Shown here piece after piece: positions 20,374 through 32,102 of a stretch of DNA of 64,000 nucleotides. Under the pieces are notes generated by a model. That model saw only the letters and a list, made by a program, of their open reading frames with translations. It did not search any database and had not been told where the DNA came from. The position numbers and the translations under genes were made by a program. Numbering within the stretch: position 1 is the stretch's first letter; each line of letters starts with the position of its first letter. This DNA comes from Rappaport israeli (lineage in GTDB: Bacteria > Pseudomonadota > Gammaproteobacteria > Cardiobacteriales > Cardiobacteriaceae): positions 222,679-286,678 of the forward strand of contig NZ_LXHZ01000022.1 in the NCBI RefSeq assembly GCF_001888055.1, in the 5' to 3' direction.

Positions 20374-22120
20374 CTATTGCTTTTCCTCCAACGGCTTAAT
20401 CTTCAAACCCAGCGACATGATATTGCCCTTATCATCCATCTGTTTTACCGTAAACACCGCCCGCTCATCAAAAGCCACCTTATCCCCCGACCACCCAATT
20501 GCGCTCCTCCTGCGCACGAATAAACGCCAACACCGTCATCTCGCGCACCTCAGAATCCAAGCCAGCAGAATCCAACATCGATAAATGCTTAATACGCACA
20601 TGAGGAGAGACCACCCACTGCCCATAAAACTCACTCTCTGATTTTGCTTTAATCACACTATCACCAAACAAGCGCGCCAAACGTTCCACATGTTCCCCAC
20701 GCACCGCAAACCACACCCCATCGCCCACCGCCAAGCGCGTCTCAGGCGACATCGTAACCACCTCATCGGCATGCACAAACGCCAACACCTTCACCTCATG
20801 AGCATTAATCTTCTGCGCAATAGCTTCAGGGTGTAGCCCAATAACAAACGCATTCTGCGCCACCACAAACTCAAAAATCTCCACACTCGCCTGCTCATTA
20901 AGCCACAAACGGTGTTGACTCTTAGCGCTTGGCGTCTCAGGCAAAATCACCCCACACCAGCGCGCCACAAAGGCAACGCTGACCCCTGCACCAACAACGA
21001 CAAAACCACCACCGCAAACGCCAAATCAAACAACAACACCGACTGCGACACCCCCATCATCACAGGAATAATCGCCAATGTAATTGGCACCGCCCCACGC
21101 AACCCCACCCAAGAAATAAATAAAATCTCATTCAAACGAAATCCAAAAGGCAACAACCCCGACACCACCGCCAAAGGACGCGCCACCAACACCAAAAACG
21201 CCGCCACCGCCAAACCATAATGCCAAATCCCCAACACATCGCTCGGCGTAACCAAAAGCCCCAACATCACAAACAACGTCGCCTGACTCAACCACGCCAA
21301 CCCATCCATCACATTAAACACATGCCCCGTCGCCCGACTCTGATAATTACCCACCAAAACCCCAGCCAAATACACCGCCAAAAACCCACTCCCCCCGAGC
21401 AAATTTGTTAACGCAAAAACCGCAAACCCACCAGATAAAATCAACAACGCATACATCGCATCAGCCAAACGCACCCGCCCCAACAACTTACTCAACACCC
21501 ACCCCCCCATAAACCCAAACGCCAACCCAAGCCCCAACTGACGCACCAACAACCCCGCAAATGAACCCAAAGACTGCGCCTGCGGTTGCAAATTAAGCGC
21601 AATAAACGCCGTAACCAACAAAATCGCCATAGGATCATTAACCCCAGATTCAATCTCCAACGTTGCCTGCACCCGCTCATTTAACCGAATACCACTATGG
21701 CGCAACAACGAAAACACCGCCGCCGCATCTGTCGACCCCACAATCGCAGCCATCAACATCCCCCAAGCGCCAATCCACCCCCAGCAACCACATCACAAAA
21801 CACCCAAGCGTCCCCACCGTCGCCATCACCCCCCACGTCGCCATCACACTCGCTGGCTTAAGCGCCACCCGAAACGTCGAAATTGCCGTCCTCAACCCCC
21901 CATCCAACAAAATCACCGCCAACGCCGCCTGCCCCACCATATTGGCAAAACCAAAAGATGAAAACTGCAACCCCAAAATCCCATCCTCACCCGCCAACAT
22001 TCCAATCAACAAAAACCCCAATAACAACGGCATACCAATCCGCGCTGACAACGAACTCGCCAACACACTAGCAAACAACAACACCGCACAAAACAACAAA
22101 ACCACATTAATCAACTGCAT
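20374..22120 (-). CDS. K+/H+ or Na+/H+ antiporter, NhaP2/CvrA type (three frameshifts)
   Basis: Inner-membrane cation:proton antiporter (CPA1 family) with a cytoplasmic RCK-C-type tail. The N-terminal helices contain RIGMPLLLGFLLIGMLAGEDG and LLDGGLRT. The transport core has IVGSTDAAAVFSLLR and ESGVNDPMAILLV, with the Asp pair expected for CPA1. The C-terminal region (VHADEVVTMSPETRLAVGDG) resembles a TrkA-C domain and ends ...LKIKPLEEKQ at 20374. Frame breaks lie at C5 21778-21782, A3 20969-20971 and C3 20494-20496, all in runs. After repair about 582 residues, the NhaP2 length. Confidence 0.85.
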
Positions 22121-22293
22121 CGCATCCCCAAAAAAACACTAGAAAACCAAACATTGTAACAACCCAACACACAAAAAAGCGTGAGAAAAGATTATATCCT
22201 TACAAAGACAATTAAAAAATCATTCCCACTATCTAAAGCTCAATAAATGCGCTACCTTTACCCTTTTGCTCATTAACCAACAAGGACAACCTC

Positions 22294-23342
22294 ATGCACA
22301 AAACCGACGACCTACGCATCCAACAAATCAAAGAACTCCTCCCCCCATCGCCCTACTCGAAAAATACCCCGCCAGCGAACAAGCCAGCCAAACCACCTAC
22401 CAAGCGCGAAAAGCCATCCATAACCTCCTAAACCAGCACGATAACCGCCTACTCGTCATCATCGGGCCTTGCTCTATTCACGACATCCAAGCCGCGAAAG
22501 AATACGCCGCACGCCTGCTACCCCTACGCCAAAAACACCAGCACAGCCTAGAAATCATCATGCGCGTCTACTTTGAAAAACCGCGCACCACCACAGGCTG
22601 GAAAGGACTGCTAAACGACCCTCACCTAAACGACACCTTCGCCATCAACGACGGCCTACGCATCGCCCGAAAACTCCTACTAGACATCACCGAAAGCGGA
22701 CTCCCCGTCGCCGTAGAATATCTCGACATGATCACCCCACAATACATCGCCGACCTCGTATCATGGGGCGCCATTGGCGCACGCACCACAGAAAGCCAAG
22801 TTCACCGCCAACTCGCCTCAGGACTCTCCTGCCCAGTTGGCTTTAAAAATGCCACCAACGGCAGCATTCAAATCGCCATCGACGCCATCACCAGCGCCCG
22901 CGCCCCCCACTCCTTCCTTTCTGTAACAAAATTTGGACACTCCGCTATCGTCCAAACCACCGGAAACGAAGACACCCACATCATCCTACGCGGCGGCGAC
23001 AAACCCAACTACAGCGCCGAACACATCCAAAACGTTGAACAACACCTACAAAAAGCCAGCCTCCCCCAAAACATCATGGTCGATTTTAGCCACGCCAACA
23101 GCCTCAAAGACCACAGCAAACAAAAAATCGTCGCCCAAGACATCTGCGCCCAAATCCAAAATGGCAACCGCTCCATCTTTGGCGTCATGATAGAAAGCCA
23201 CCTCATCGAAGGCAAACAAACCCACACCCCCAACCAACCACTCACCTACGGACAAAGCATCACCGACGGTTGCATCGGCTGGGAAGAAACCCAAACCATG
23301 CTACAAACCCTCGCAGACGCCGCCGCCACTCGCCTCAAATAA
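22294..23342 (+). CDS. 3-deoxy-7-phosphoheptulonate (DAHP) synthase, class I (one frameshift)
   Basis: First step of the shikimate pathway: condenses phosphoenolpyruvate with erythrose 4-phosphate. The ATG at 22294 (MHKTDDLRIQQIKELLPP) has AAGGA upstream and matches the family N terminus. The C6 run 22341-22346 breaks the frame; a seventh C restores LLPPIALLEKYPASEQ. Active-site segments are IIGPCSIHD, MRVYFEKPRTTTGWKGLLND, GARTTESQVHRQLASGLS and VDFSHANS, with a C-terminal SITDGCIGWE. Closest to AroG/AroF-type Phe- or Tyr-sensitive isozymes; which one I cannot tell. Confidence 0.93.
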
Positions 23343-23362
23343 CCCACAACCCCTCACAAAAA

Positions 23363-23386
23363 AAGCCCAACAAAACAGTTGGGCTT
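23363..23386 (-). terminator. Terminator between aroG-type gene and dnaJ
   Basis: AAGCCCAAC / GTTGGGCTT with a 6-nt loop. On the minus strand it runs into a T7 tract, so it best serves the grpE-dnaK-dnaJ transcript, with possible use from the other side. Confidence 0.8.
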
Positions 23387-23411
23387 AACGCTTTTAATCT
23401 CTTAAAAAAAT

Positions 23412-24566
23412 CTAAAGATTATCAAAAAAATCTTTCACTGAATCTAAAAATCCACGCTCTTTTGGCGCATGGCGCTTACCCCCATCCTTTAAAGAACGTT
23501 CAAACTCCTCCAGCAACTGTTTTTGATGCTTAGACAAATTAATAGGCGTTTCCACCACAACTTTACAAAATAAATTGCCAGTTGAATGACTGCGCACCGA
23601 TTTAACGCCCTTACCGCGCAATCTAAAAGTTTTATGCGTTTGTGTTTCTTCTGGAATATTAAGCGCCACCTTACCATCTAGCGTCGGCACTTCTATTTCT
23701 CCGCCCAAACAAGCAGTTGCAATACTAATAGGCATCTCACAATACAAATCATCGCCATCGCGAGTAAAAATTGCATGTTTACGCACACGGATTTCAATAA
23801 ACAAATCCCCTGCAGGCGCGCCCATCTCACCAGCCTCGCCCTTACCTTGCAAACGAACACGATCTCCAGTATCCACGCCAGCAGGAATGCTAACATCCAA
23901 CACCCGTTGCTCATGCACACGCCCAGCGCCATGGCATTTTTCACAAGGATTTTCAATAATTTCACCCTTACCATTACAAGTTGGGCACACCTGCGCAATT
24001 GAGAAAAACCCTTGTTGCATGCGCACCTGTCCACTGCCTTGGCAAGTGCTACAAGTATGTTTGGTTGATTTTTCTGTCGCCCCACTGCCATTACAATTAT
24101 CACAGACCACAAAAGTTGGGATGCGGATTGTTTTCTCCACTCCGCTCACCGCCTCTTCTAGCGACAAATCCAACTCATACGCCAAATCCCGACCACGATT
24201 TTGTCGATTAGCATTTGTGCGCCCAGCTCCACCGCCACCGAAAATATCGCCAAACATATCGCCAAAAATATCACTAAAGCTCGCGCCAGCGCCCCCACCG
24301 CCAAAGCCACCAAAACCGCCTGCGCCACCATTACCTTTTGCCGCATCAAAACCAAAGCGGTCGTATGTTGCGCGTTTTTGGTCATCACTTAAAATATCGT
24401 ATGCTGCTTTTGCCTCTTTAAACTTCTCTTCCGCCTCTTTATCATCAGGATTGCGGTCGGGATGAAGTTTCATGGCGAGTTTACGAAATGCCTTTTTGAT
24501 GTCTTCTTTAGAAGCGGTTTTCTCCACTCCTAAAATTTTATATAAATCTTTATTTTGATTAGCCAT
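23412..24566 (-). CDS. dnaJ: Chaperone protein DnaJ
   Basis: Hsp40 co-chaperone that delivers substrates to DnaK and stimulates its ATPase. J domain at residues 1-70 with the HPD motif ([13 protein letters not shown]). A long Gly/Phe region follows at about 75-110. The zinc-finger domain contains four CxxCxGxG repeats: [24 protein letters not shown] and CEKCHGAG. Two beta-barrel substrate-binding domains complete the 384 residues. Third gene of the grpE-dnaK-dnaJ cluster, 52 bp after dnaK, complete and in frame. Confidence 0.97.
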   Translation of the reverse strand: MANQNKDLYKILGVEKTASKEDIKKAFRKLAMKLHPDRNPDDKEAEEKFKEAKAAYDILSDDQKRATYDRFGFDAAKGNGGAGGFGGFGGGGAGASFSDIFGDMFGDIFGGGGAGRTNANRQNRGRDLAYELDLSLEEAVSGVEKTIRIPTFVVCDNCNGSGATEKSTKHTCSTCQGSGQVRMQQGFFSIAQVCPTCNGKGEIIENPCEKCHGAGRVHEQRVLDVSIPAGVDTGDRVRLQGKGEAGEMGAPAGDLFIEIRVRKHAIFTRDGDDLYCEMPISIATACLGGEIEVPTLDGKVALNIPEETQTHKTFRLRGKGVKSVRSHSTGNLFCKVVVETPINLSKHQKQLLEEFERSLKDGGKRHAPKERGFLDSVKDFFDNL

Positions 24567-24618
24567 ACTATTCCCATAAAAAAAGGGCGACGTATGCCGC
24601 CCTCAGTAAAAAGAAAAA

Positions 24619-26547
24619 TTAGCTGTTTTTGTCGTCGTCTTTCACTTCTTTAAAATCCGCGTCAACAACGCCATCATCGCCATTGGCTTGCTCTTCACCT
24701 GCGCTACCAGCTTGCGCTTGCTCTGCCTGTTTGGCATAAGCTTTTTGCATTACAGGAGAAGAGGCTTCCAAAAGGGCTTCTGTTTTCGCTTTAATTTCTT
24801 CAAGATTATCGTCTTTGATAGCAGCGCGTAATGCCTCAACTGCCTCATCCACTTTAGCGCGTTCCTCAGCACTCACCTCGCCTTCGCCTAATTCCTGCAT
24901 TGATTTCTCAACGCTATGAATCATCGCCTCAGCAGAGTTTTTAGCGCTCACTTTTTCTTGGAATAATTTATCTTCCTCAGCGTGCGCCTCAGCATCTTTT
25001 ACCATGCGCTCTACTTCCTCATCCGACAAACCAGAGCTTGCTTTAATCACAATCGATTGCTCCTTGCCAGTCTCATTATCTTTTGCAGAGACATTTAAAA
25101 TCCCGTTTGCATCAATATCAAACGTTACCTTAATTTGTGGCATACCGCGTGGTGCAGGGCGAATATCTGTCAAATCAAAACGACCTAATGATTTATTCGC
25201 GCTCGCCTGCTGACGCTCACCTTGTAAAATATGAATCGTAACCGCAGTTTGATTATCCTCAGCAGTAGAGAAAATCTGCTCAGCATTGGTTGGGATTGTG
25301 GTGTTTTTCTCAATGAGTTTAGTCATCACCCCGCCCATCGTTTCAATGCCCAACGACAACGGCGTCACATCTAACAACAACACATCTTTTACATCCCCAC
25401 CTAAAACCCCGCCTTGAATCGCAGCTCCCAAAGCAACCGCCTCATCAGGGTTAATATCTTTACGTGGTTCTTTACCAAAGAAGTTTTTCACCACTTCTTG
25501 CACTTTTGGCATCCGCGTTTGACCGCCAACCAAAATCACATCATTAATATCACTACTGCTTAACCCCGCATCTTTTAAAGACTGACGGCAAGGCTCTAGC
25601 GTACGCTCAATTAATTCCTCTACCAAAGACTCTAATTTTGCGCGAGTTAATTTTAAATTCAAATGTTTAGGGCCAGAAGCATCGGCTGTAATATACGGCA
25701 AATTAATTTCAGTTTGCTGACTAGACGATAGCTCAATTTTTGCTTTTTCCGCCGCCTCTTTCAAACGCTGTAAGGCAAGCGAATCATTGGATAAATCCAT
25801 ACCGCTATCTTTTTTAAATTCAGCGACTAAATAATCAATAACGCGCGCATCAAAATCCTCACCGCCTAAGAAAGTATCCCCATTGGTTGCTAATACTTCA
25901 AACTGACGGTCGCCATCTAAATCCGCCATTTCAATAATTGAAATATCGAACGTACCGCCCCCTAAGTCATAGACAGCAATTTTGGCATCTTCTGCTTTTC
26001 TATCCATACCATAGGCTAGCGCCGCCGCGGTTGGCTCATTAATAATCCGACGAACATTCAAACCTGCGATTTTGCCCGCATCTTTGGTCGCCTGACGCTG
26101 ACTATCGTTAAAATACGCAGGAACAGTAATCACCGCTTCTGTTACTTTCTCACCCAAATAATCTTCAGCAGTTTTTTTCATTTTCTGCAAAATACGCGCT
26201 GAGACTTCAGGAGCCGCCATCTTCTTCCCATTAACCTCAACCCACGCATCCCCATTATCGGCTTTAACGATGTTATAAGGCACTAATTTAATATCTTTTT
26301 GCACCTCACTTTCATCAAAACGACGACCAATTAACCGCTTAATCGCATAAATTGTATTTTTAGGATTGGTTACTGCCTGACGTTTTGCAGGCAACCCAAC
26401 CAACACCTCGCCTTCATCTGCAAAAGCGACAATAGAAGGCGTTGTCCGTCCCCCTTCCGTATTTTCAATCACCCGTGGCTTATCGCCATCCATGATGGCA
26501 ACACAAGAATTTGTAGTCCCTAAATCAATCCCAATAATCTTACTCAT
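24619..26547 (-). CDS. dnaK: Chaperone protein DnaK (Hsp70)
   Basis: ATP-dependent folding chaperone. The N-terminal ATPase domain starts [18 protein letters not shown], includes [15 protein letters not shown] and the phosphate-2 loop [14 protein letters not shown]. The hydrophobic linker [14 protein letters not shown] leads into the substrate-binding domain and helical lid, ending in the DADFKEV tail (..[16 protein letters not shown]). 642 residues, complete. It is preceded by its own consensus sigma-32 promoter, so heat induction is separate from or additional to grpE. Confidence 0.98.
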   Translation of the reverse strand: MSKIIGIDLGTTNSCVAIMDGDKPRVIENTEGGRTTPSIVAFADEGEVLVGLPAKRQAVTNPKNTIYAIKRLIGRRFDESEVQKDIKLVPYNIVKADNGDAWVEVNGKKMAAPEVSARILQKMKKTAEDYLGEKVTEAVITVPAYFNDSQRQATKDAGKIAGLNVRRIINEPTAAALAYGMDRKAEDAKIAVYDLGGGTFDISIIEMADLDGDRQFEVLATNGDTFLGGEDFDARVIDYLVAEFKKDSGMDLSNDSLALQRLKEAAEKAKIELSSSQQTEINLPYITADASGPKHLNLKLTRAKLESLVEELIERTLEPCRQSLKDAGLSSSDINDVILVGGQTRMPKVQEVVKNFFGKEPRKDINPDEAVALGAAIQGGVLGGDVKDVLLLDVTPLSLGIETMGGVMTKLIEKNTTIPTNAEQIFSTAEDNQTAVTIHILQGERQQASANKSLGRFDLTDIRPAPRGMPQIKVTFDIDANGILNVSAKDNETGKEQSIVIKASSGLSDEEVERMVKDAEAHAEEDKLFQEKVSAKNSAEAMIHSVEKSMQELGEGEVSAEERAKVDEAVEALRAAIKDDNLEEIKAKTEALLEASSPVMQKAYAKQAEQAQAGSAGEEQANGDDGVVDADFKEVKDDDKNS

Positions 26548-26586
26548 AAAGTCCTCTCCAAAAGTTCAAATAATTACTAAACACAT

Positions 26587-26614
26587 TAATGGGGCAAAGG
26601 CGGATTTTTTCAAG
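26587..26614 (-). promoter_or_regulatory. Sigma-32 heat-shock promoter of dnaK
   Basis: On the minus strand CTTGAAA (26614-26608), a 13-bp spacer, then CCCCATTA (26594-26587). This is essentially the sigma-32 consensus, 40 bp upstream of the dnaK start codon. Confidence 0.9.
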
Positions 26615-26629
26615 CCAATCCGCAAATTT

Positions 26630-27208
26630 TTATGATACTGCTTTAGCCACCACCACTTGCGCAGGACGAATCACCCGCCCATTTAATTCATAACCTCTTT
26701 GCGCCACCGTCATCACAGTATTTGGCGTGGCTTGAGCATTTTCCACCATGCTAATCGCCTCATGTTTTTCAGGGTCAAAACGCTCGCCAAGAGCAACAAT
26801 TTCAACCACACCATGGCGCGCCAGCGTTTCCTCAAATAATTTAAGCGTCATTTGTGAGCCTGAAATAAATTGTTCAAGCGTCGCTTCCTCGTTTTTCTGC
26901 GCTGATTCAATGCCCAAATGCAAAGAATCCATCACTGGCAATAAGTCCTTAATTAAGCGCTCTGTTGCAAATTTATGGGCGCTTTGCAATTCTCGCTCCT
27001 GACGCTTACGCAAATTGTCATTATCTGCCCGCTCGCGCAACACCTGCGCCTTAAGCGCCTCAACTTGCGCCAGCATCTCCTCATTTTGCGCGTGTTCTGG
27101 CTGTGTTATGCCTTCTTCTTGCTCGCCAACCTCATTTTCTGACTCTAACGCTTCAGCCTCTAACTGCTCATCTTGTTGCGCATTCTTTTGATTCTCATGG
27201 TCTTGCAT
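26630..27208 (-). CDS. grpE: Nucleotide exchange factor GrpE
   Basis: Releases ADP from DnaK. A long acidic, Glu/Gln-rich N terminus (about residues 1-45) leads into the coiled-coil dimer helix (MLAQVEALKAQVLRERADND, then NLRKRQEREL). The beta-domain follows with FDPEKHEAISMV, ANTVMTVAQRGYEL-like NTVMTVAQRGYELNGRV and RPAQVVVAKA at the end. 192 residues, normal length. First gene of the heat-shock cluster, with its own sigma-32-like promoter upstream. Confidence 0.96.
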   Translation of the reverse strand: MQDHENQKNAQQDEQLEAEALESENEVGEQEEGITQPEHAQNEEMLAQVEALKAQVLRERADNDNLRKRQERELQSAHKFATERLIKDLLPVMDSLHLGIESAQKNEEATLEQFISGSQMTLKLFEETLARHGVVEIVALGERFDPEKHEAISMVENAQATPNTVMTVAQRGYELNGRVIRPAQVVVAKAVS

Positions 27209-27244
27209 AAAACACTCCTAATTTAAATAAAATGAACGCCTAGG

Positions 27245-27272
27245 AGATGAGGGCAACTGCTGTTTTTTCAAG
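27245..27272 (-). promoter_or_regulatory. Sigma-32-like promoter of grpE
   Basis: Minus strand: CTTGAAA (27272-27266), 12-bp spacer, CCCTCATCT (27253-27245), close to the CCCCATnT consensus. It lies about 37 bp upstream of the grpE start. Confidence 0.75.
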
Positions 27273-27409
27273 CCAACCCCTTAAAAATCAGGCAAAAAGG
27301 GTTTAAAAATAAATCCAACCTTGTTGATAAAGCGTCCTATTTTTACCAACAAGACGCGCTAAATTTCGACAAAACCACAGAATCAATCCTATTATTTCCC
27401 CAAATAATG

Positions 27410-27993
27410 CTATTTGTTCAATCCTTTTAATCCCAATGCCCACAGAATCCCCACGAAAAATCCCGCCAAATGCGCCATATTCGCAACCGCGCCTAAAATG
27501 CCAGTAAACCCTAAAACCATCATCCCCACAAATACCATCAACAAATTCCTATCCACTACCTTTTTATAGCGCACAACCACAAGCGCGCGCTCCCCCACAT
27601 AGCCCACCAACGCATAACACACCCCCCGACAATCCACCAAAAAAACGCTCCATAGACCCAAAACGCCACCACATTACTCACCAAAGCGCTCACCAGCAAT
27701 AGCCCAAGCAAACGCCCCCACCCCTCAAAACGCTCCACCGCCCCACCCACTACAATCCACCACAGCACATTAAACGCCAAATGCAAAATAGTTGACCCCC
27801 ACATAGGAAAATGCAAAAAAATCGGCGTAAACAAGCGCCACCACTGCCCCTCTGCCACCAACGACCATTGCAATACAAACAACTGCGTCCATTCATTCTG
27901 TCCAGCTTGCGTAAGCAACGTCGCAAGACAACACAGTCCCGCCACCAAATAAGTCAGCCATCCTGCACGTGCCAGCACCACATTTTTCACCAT
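27410..27993 (-). CDS. Rhomboid-family intramembrane serine protease, GlpG-like (two compensating frameshifts)
   Basis: Six-helix membrane protease. WWRLFTPIFLHFPMWGSTI followed by LHLAFNVLWWIVVGGAVER matches the GlpG L1 loop and helix 2. The catalytic segment is disrupted by two runs: A7 at 27639-27645 and C6 at 27622-27627. Shortening each by one restores FFGGLSGVCYALVGYVGERA with the active-site Ser in GLSG. The His partner lies in MAHLAGFFVGI. The cytoplasmic N-terminal domain of E. coli GlpG is absent. About 194 residues. Stand-alone gene between grpE and putA. Confidence 0.8.
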
Positions 27994-28207
27994 ATTCCCA
28001 CCTTATCTCGCTAAAAGCGCGCATTGTAAATGATTCGCACATAAACGAGCGCACCTTAATTAGTTCATCACAAACCTCTAACCTAAACGCCCCTATTCCC
28101 TAGCGGTTTAACGCCATTAAATTATTGCTTTTGCGCCTTAATATTCTGATATATTACAATAAATAGTTTTTTATATTAACAACCTCATAATCCCATCGGA
28201 GAGTCGC

Positions 28208-31200
28208 ATGTCTTCTTATTCTCTTTTCCCACAAACGGCTAAAATTCGCCCCTCTTTAAGCCAGCACTACCGCGCTGATGAACAGCAGATGGTGCAAAAC
28301 CTGATTGAACAAGCCAATACCGACTCCCACGCTCAAGCCATTCAAACACTGACCAAAGATTTAGTGCATAAAGTCCGTAGCGCACGCAAAACAGCCAGCA
28401 GTGTTGATGCGCTTATGCATGAATTTTCGCTCTCCAGTCAAGAAGGGATTGCGCTAATGTGTTTAGCCGAAGCCTTATTGCGGATTCCTGATAAAACCAC
28501 CGCCGATAAACTCATTCGCGACAAAATCTCTCAAGGCGATTGGCGCGCACATATTGGCAATAGTCCGTCCATGTTTGTTAATGCCGCGGCGTGGGGACTG
28601 CTTATTAGCGGTAAGGTTGTCTCCACCCATAGCGAAAACGGTTTATCTTCTGCCTTATCCCGCCTAATCACTAAAGGGGGCGAACCGCTTATCCGTCGGG
28701 GGGTGGATATGGCGATGCGCTTATTAGGCAAACAATTTGTTACTGGTCAAACAATAGAGCAAGCACTTAAAAATAGTGAAGAGCGTTGCGCTCAGGGATT
28801 TCGCTACAGCTACGATATGTTAGGGGAAGCAGCTTTTACCGAAGAAGATGCCCAGCGTTATTATCAGGATTATATTCGCGCCATTCATGCTGTTGGTCAG
28901 ATTTCACAAGGTTTAGGGGTTTATGAATCCTCAGGCGTATCAGTTAAATTATCAGCTATTCATCCGCGCTATAGTTTGGCGCAACATGCGCGCGTTATGG
29001 AGGAATTATATCCTCGTTTAAAAGAACTTTTCTTGCTCGCTAAACGCTACAATATTGGTCTTAATATTGATGCAGAAGAAGCTGAGCGCCTAGAAATCTC
29101 TCTGGATTTGATGCATCGATTACTCAATGATGCGGATTTAGCAGGTTTTGATGGCATTGGTTTTGTCGTACAGTCCTATCAAAAACGGTGTGCCTTTGTA
29201 ATTGATGAATTAATTGACCAAGCGCGCGCCAATCAACGCAAAATCATGATACGACTGGTTAAAGGCGCCTATTGGATAGTGAAATAAAGCGCACGCAAAG
29301 CGATGGTCTTCAAGACTACCCTGTTTTTACGCGCAAAATGCATACCGATTTAAACTACATTGTTTGCGCAAAAAAACTACTGACCGCTCAAGATGTGATT
29401 TATCCGCAATTTGCCACTCATAACGCGCAAACTCTCGCAACCATTTATCATCTTGCTCAAGGCAAAAACTTTGAATTTCAATGCCTACACGGTATGGGGG
29501 AAACGCTTTATGATGAAGTGGTTGGCAAAGAGCGGTTAAATGTACCTTGTCGGATTTATGCCCCCGTTGGTTCTTATCAAACCTTATTGGCGTATTTAGT
29601 ACGGCGCTTATTAGAAAATGGCGCTAATAGCTCATTTGTTAATCAAATTGTCGATGAGAACATTAGTATCGATACGCTTGCAAAAGACCCTGTGGATATC
29701 GCAAAAGCCACCAACGCCACCATGCACCCCAGCATTCCTCTGCCGATTAATCTTTTTGGCGATAAACGACAAAACTCCAAAGGCTATGATTTAACCGATA
29801 CCACCGCTTTATATGATTTAGAACAAGCGCTTAATGCATTAGCCAATCATACTTATACCGCCAAACCACAATTAGCCCAAAACATCGACAACGCGCCCAG
29901 CGCTCAATCATGGCGAGAGATAAGAAACCCTGCCAACAGGCAAGAAATTGTAGGCAAAGTGCGCGATGCTAGCGCAGAAGAAGTCGAACAAGCCTTTACA
30001 AGCGCGCATAATTTTAAACATCAGTGGCAACATACTTCCCCGCTATCGCGCGCTGAAATGTTGGAAAAAATGGCGGATTTAATGGAAGAAAATTTGCCTA
30101 AACTATTTGATTTGGCAATCCGTGAAGCGGGAAAAACTCTTAATAATGCCATTGCAGAAGTGCGCGAAGCAGTTGATTTTTGTCGCTATTATGCCCAAGA
30201 GGTGCGCAATAACCCTGAAGGATATAACCATCCACGTGGCATTATCGTCGCGATTAGTCCTTGGAATTTCCCCTTGGCGATTTTTGTCGGTGAAGTATCA
30301 GCGGCATTGGTAGCAGGCAATGTGGTCTTAGCCAAACCCGCTGAGCAAACCTCTTTAATGGCAGATTATGCGGTAACGCTATTTCATCAAGCAGGCATTC
30401 CTAAAGCGGCTTTGCAATGTTTAGTCGGCAGCGGAAAAATAATTGGGCAGGCGTTGGTCAGTGATGCGCGTGTTGATGGGGTTATTTTTACTGGCTCGAC
30501 CGATACAGCAAAAAGCATCTACAAAAATTTACAGCAATCTATCGAACAAACCCCCACCCCAGATCATTCTATTGCCAACAGCGCTCATCCAATCAATGCT
30601 TTTACTAAACGCGAAATTAAACCACTGATTGCCGAAACAGGGGGGCAAAACGCATGATTGTTGACAGTTCAGCCCTGCCAGAACAAGTGGTTGCCGATGT
30701 CTTAAATTCGGCATTTGATTCAGCAGGACAACGTTGCTCAGCATTACGCGTTTTATACATACAACGCGATGTCGCAGACAATTTACTTACCATGCTTAAA
30801 GACGCAATGGCAGAACTTACGGTTGGCAATCCCCAAAAAATCTCTACAGATGTTGGACCTGTCATTGACAAAACCGCACAAAATCGCCTACTGGAGCATA
30901 TCGATGCGCTGAAAAAAACCGCTCAATCTTACTATCAAGTCCCTATTTGTCCTGAGCTAGCGCAACAAGGAACCTTTGTCGCGCCCACTTTGCTCGAAAT
31001 AGATAGCATAAAACAGTTAAAACACGAAGTTTTTGGCCCTGTGTTGCATGTTATCCGTTTTGATGCCCAACAATTACCAGAGATAATGGCAGAGATTAAT
31101 TCAACTGGTTTTGGCTTAACCAGTGGACTTCATAGCCGTATTGATGAAACCGTTGAACTATGGCTAAAGCGCATTCATGCTGGTAATTTATACGTCAACC

Positions 31201-31886
31201 GTAATATTGTTGGCGCAGTCGTCGGTGTGCAACCTTTTGGAGGCATGGGCTTGTCAGGAACAGGACCTAAAGCAGGCGGCCCACTTTATTTGCAACGCCT
31301 ATCTTGGCGGCATCAATGGCATCTTGAAGGATTAGAGGGCAGCGCCACAACAATAAACACAACAGAGCTAGAAACTGGCATCCGCGCCACCCTTTCTAAT
31401 CCAGCACAACAAGATGCACTTAACTTAATGCAAACGCTCGCCCAACAATCCCCTCTTGGCAAAGTATTTCACATGCAAAGCATCACAGGAGAGAAAAACT
31501 ACCTGACATTAGAAGCGCGCCCCTTAATCGCCATTGGTAACGGCGCTTTGGAAAAACAAATTCAAGCCCTTATCGCCATTGTGATTTGTGGCAGTCGCGC
31601 GGTTGTAGAAAAAGACAGCGCATTGGGCAAACAAGCGCAAGCCTTTGGTGAGTTAGTGCAAGTCGTATCAGATTTTAATCAGGTTGATTCTTTAAGTCTT
31701 CTTATCGTGCTAGACCCGATAAGCCAAGCTCAAAAACAACATTTTGCTGAGCGTAAAGGGGCAATCCTCACCTATATTGAAACCCTAGAACTCGCGCTAT
31801 CCCTTCTGCCTTTAGTGCATGAAAAAGCCATCAGCATCAACACCGCCGCCGCAGGAGGAAATGCCAGCTTAATGGCAGAAATTTGA
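28208..31886 (+). CDS. putA: Bifunctional proline dehydrogenase / 1-pyrroline-5-carboxylate dehydrogenase, no RHH domain (two frameshifts)
   Basis: Oxidises proline to glutamate in two steps at the membrane surface. The FAD proline dehydrogenase domain includes GVYESSGVSVKLSAIHPRY and IRLVKGAYWDSEIKR. The NAD-dependent dehydrogenase part has ISPWNFPLAIFVGE, FTGSTDTAKSIY, ETGGQNAMIVDSSALPEQ and the catalytic Cys in SAGQRCSALRV. A C-terminal extension of about 220 residues fits the long (type B) PutA class. The N-terminal ribbon-helix-helix DNA-binding domain of E. coli PutA is missing, so it should not repress its own gene. Frame breaks: GG 29274-29275 (one G short) and position 30654 (one A short). 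Confidence 0.93.
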
Positions 31887-31992
31887 TTTAACTCATGCCT
31901 GAAAATTTCTAGCGAAAATCCCCATACCATGCGAACACGGGGGACATGCTAGCCATTTTGCGCGCTAAATTGATAAGCCTAACAGCGCACAT

Positions 31993-32024
31993 GATTTAAC
32001 GATTTAACGATTTGACGATTTGAC
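31993..32024. repeat. Short tandem repeat, four 8-bp units
   Basis: Two GATTTAAC units followed by two GATTTGAC units, head to tail, in the 216-bp space between putA and the convergent DUF945 gene. No function recognised. Confidence 0.85.
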
Positions 32025-32053
32025 ATCTTAAATCATTACAATCTAAGACAAAA

Positions 32054-32085
32054 AATACCGCATCAGCTTTTACTGATGCGGTATT
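32054..32085 (-). terminator. Terminator of the DUF945 gene
   Basis: 13-bp perfect arms AATACCGCATCAG / CTGATGCGGTATT, 6-nt loop. On the minus strand the stem continues into a T-run, 18 bp after the stop at 32103. Confidence 0.88.
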
Positions 32086-32102
32086 GCATTTAAGCAGGAC
32101 TT

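Noticed and set aside
20912-22142. Plus-strand open frames rich in Pro, Thr, Asn and Lys opposite the antiporter gene
   Set aside because: They are antisense shadows caused by the C-rich plus strand; the minus-strand frames carry the antiporter motifs.
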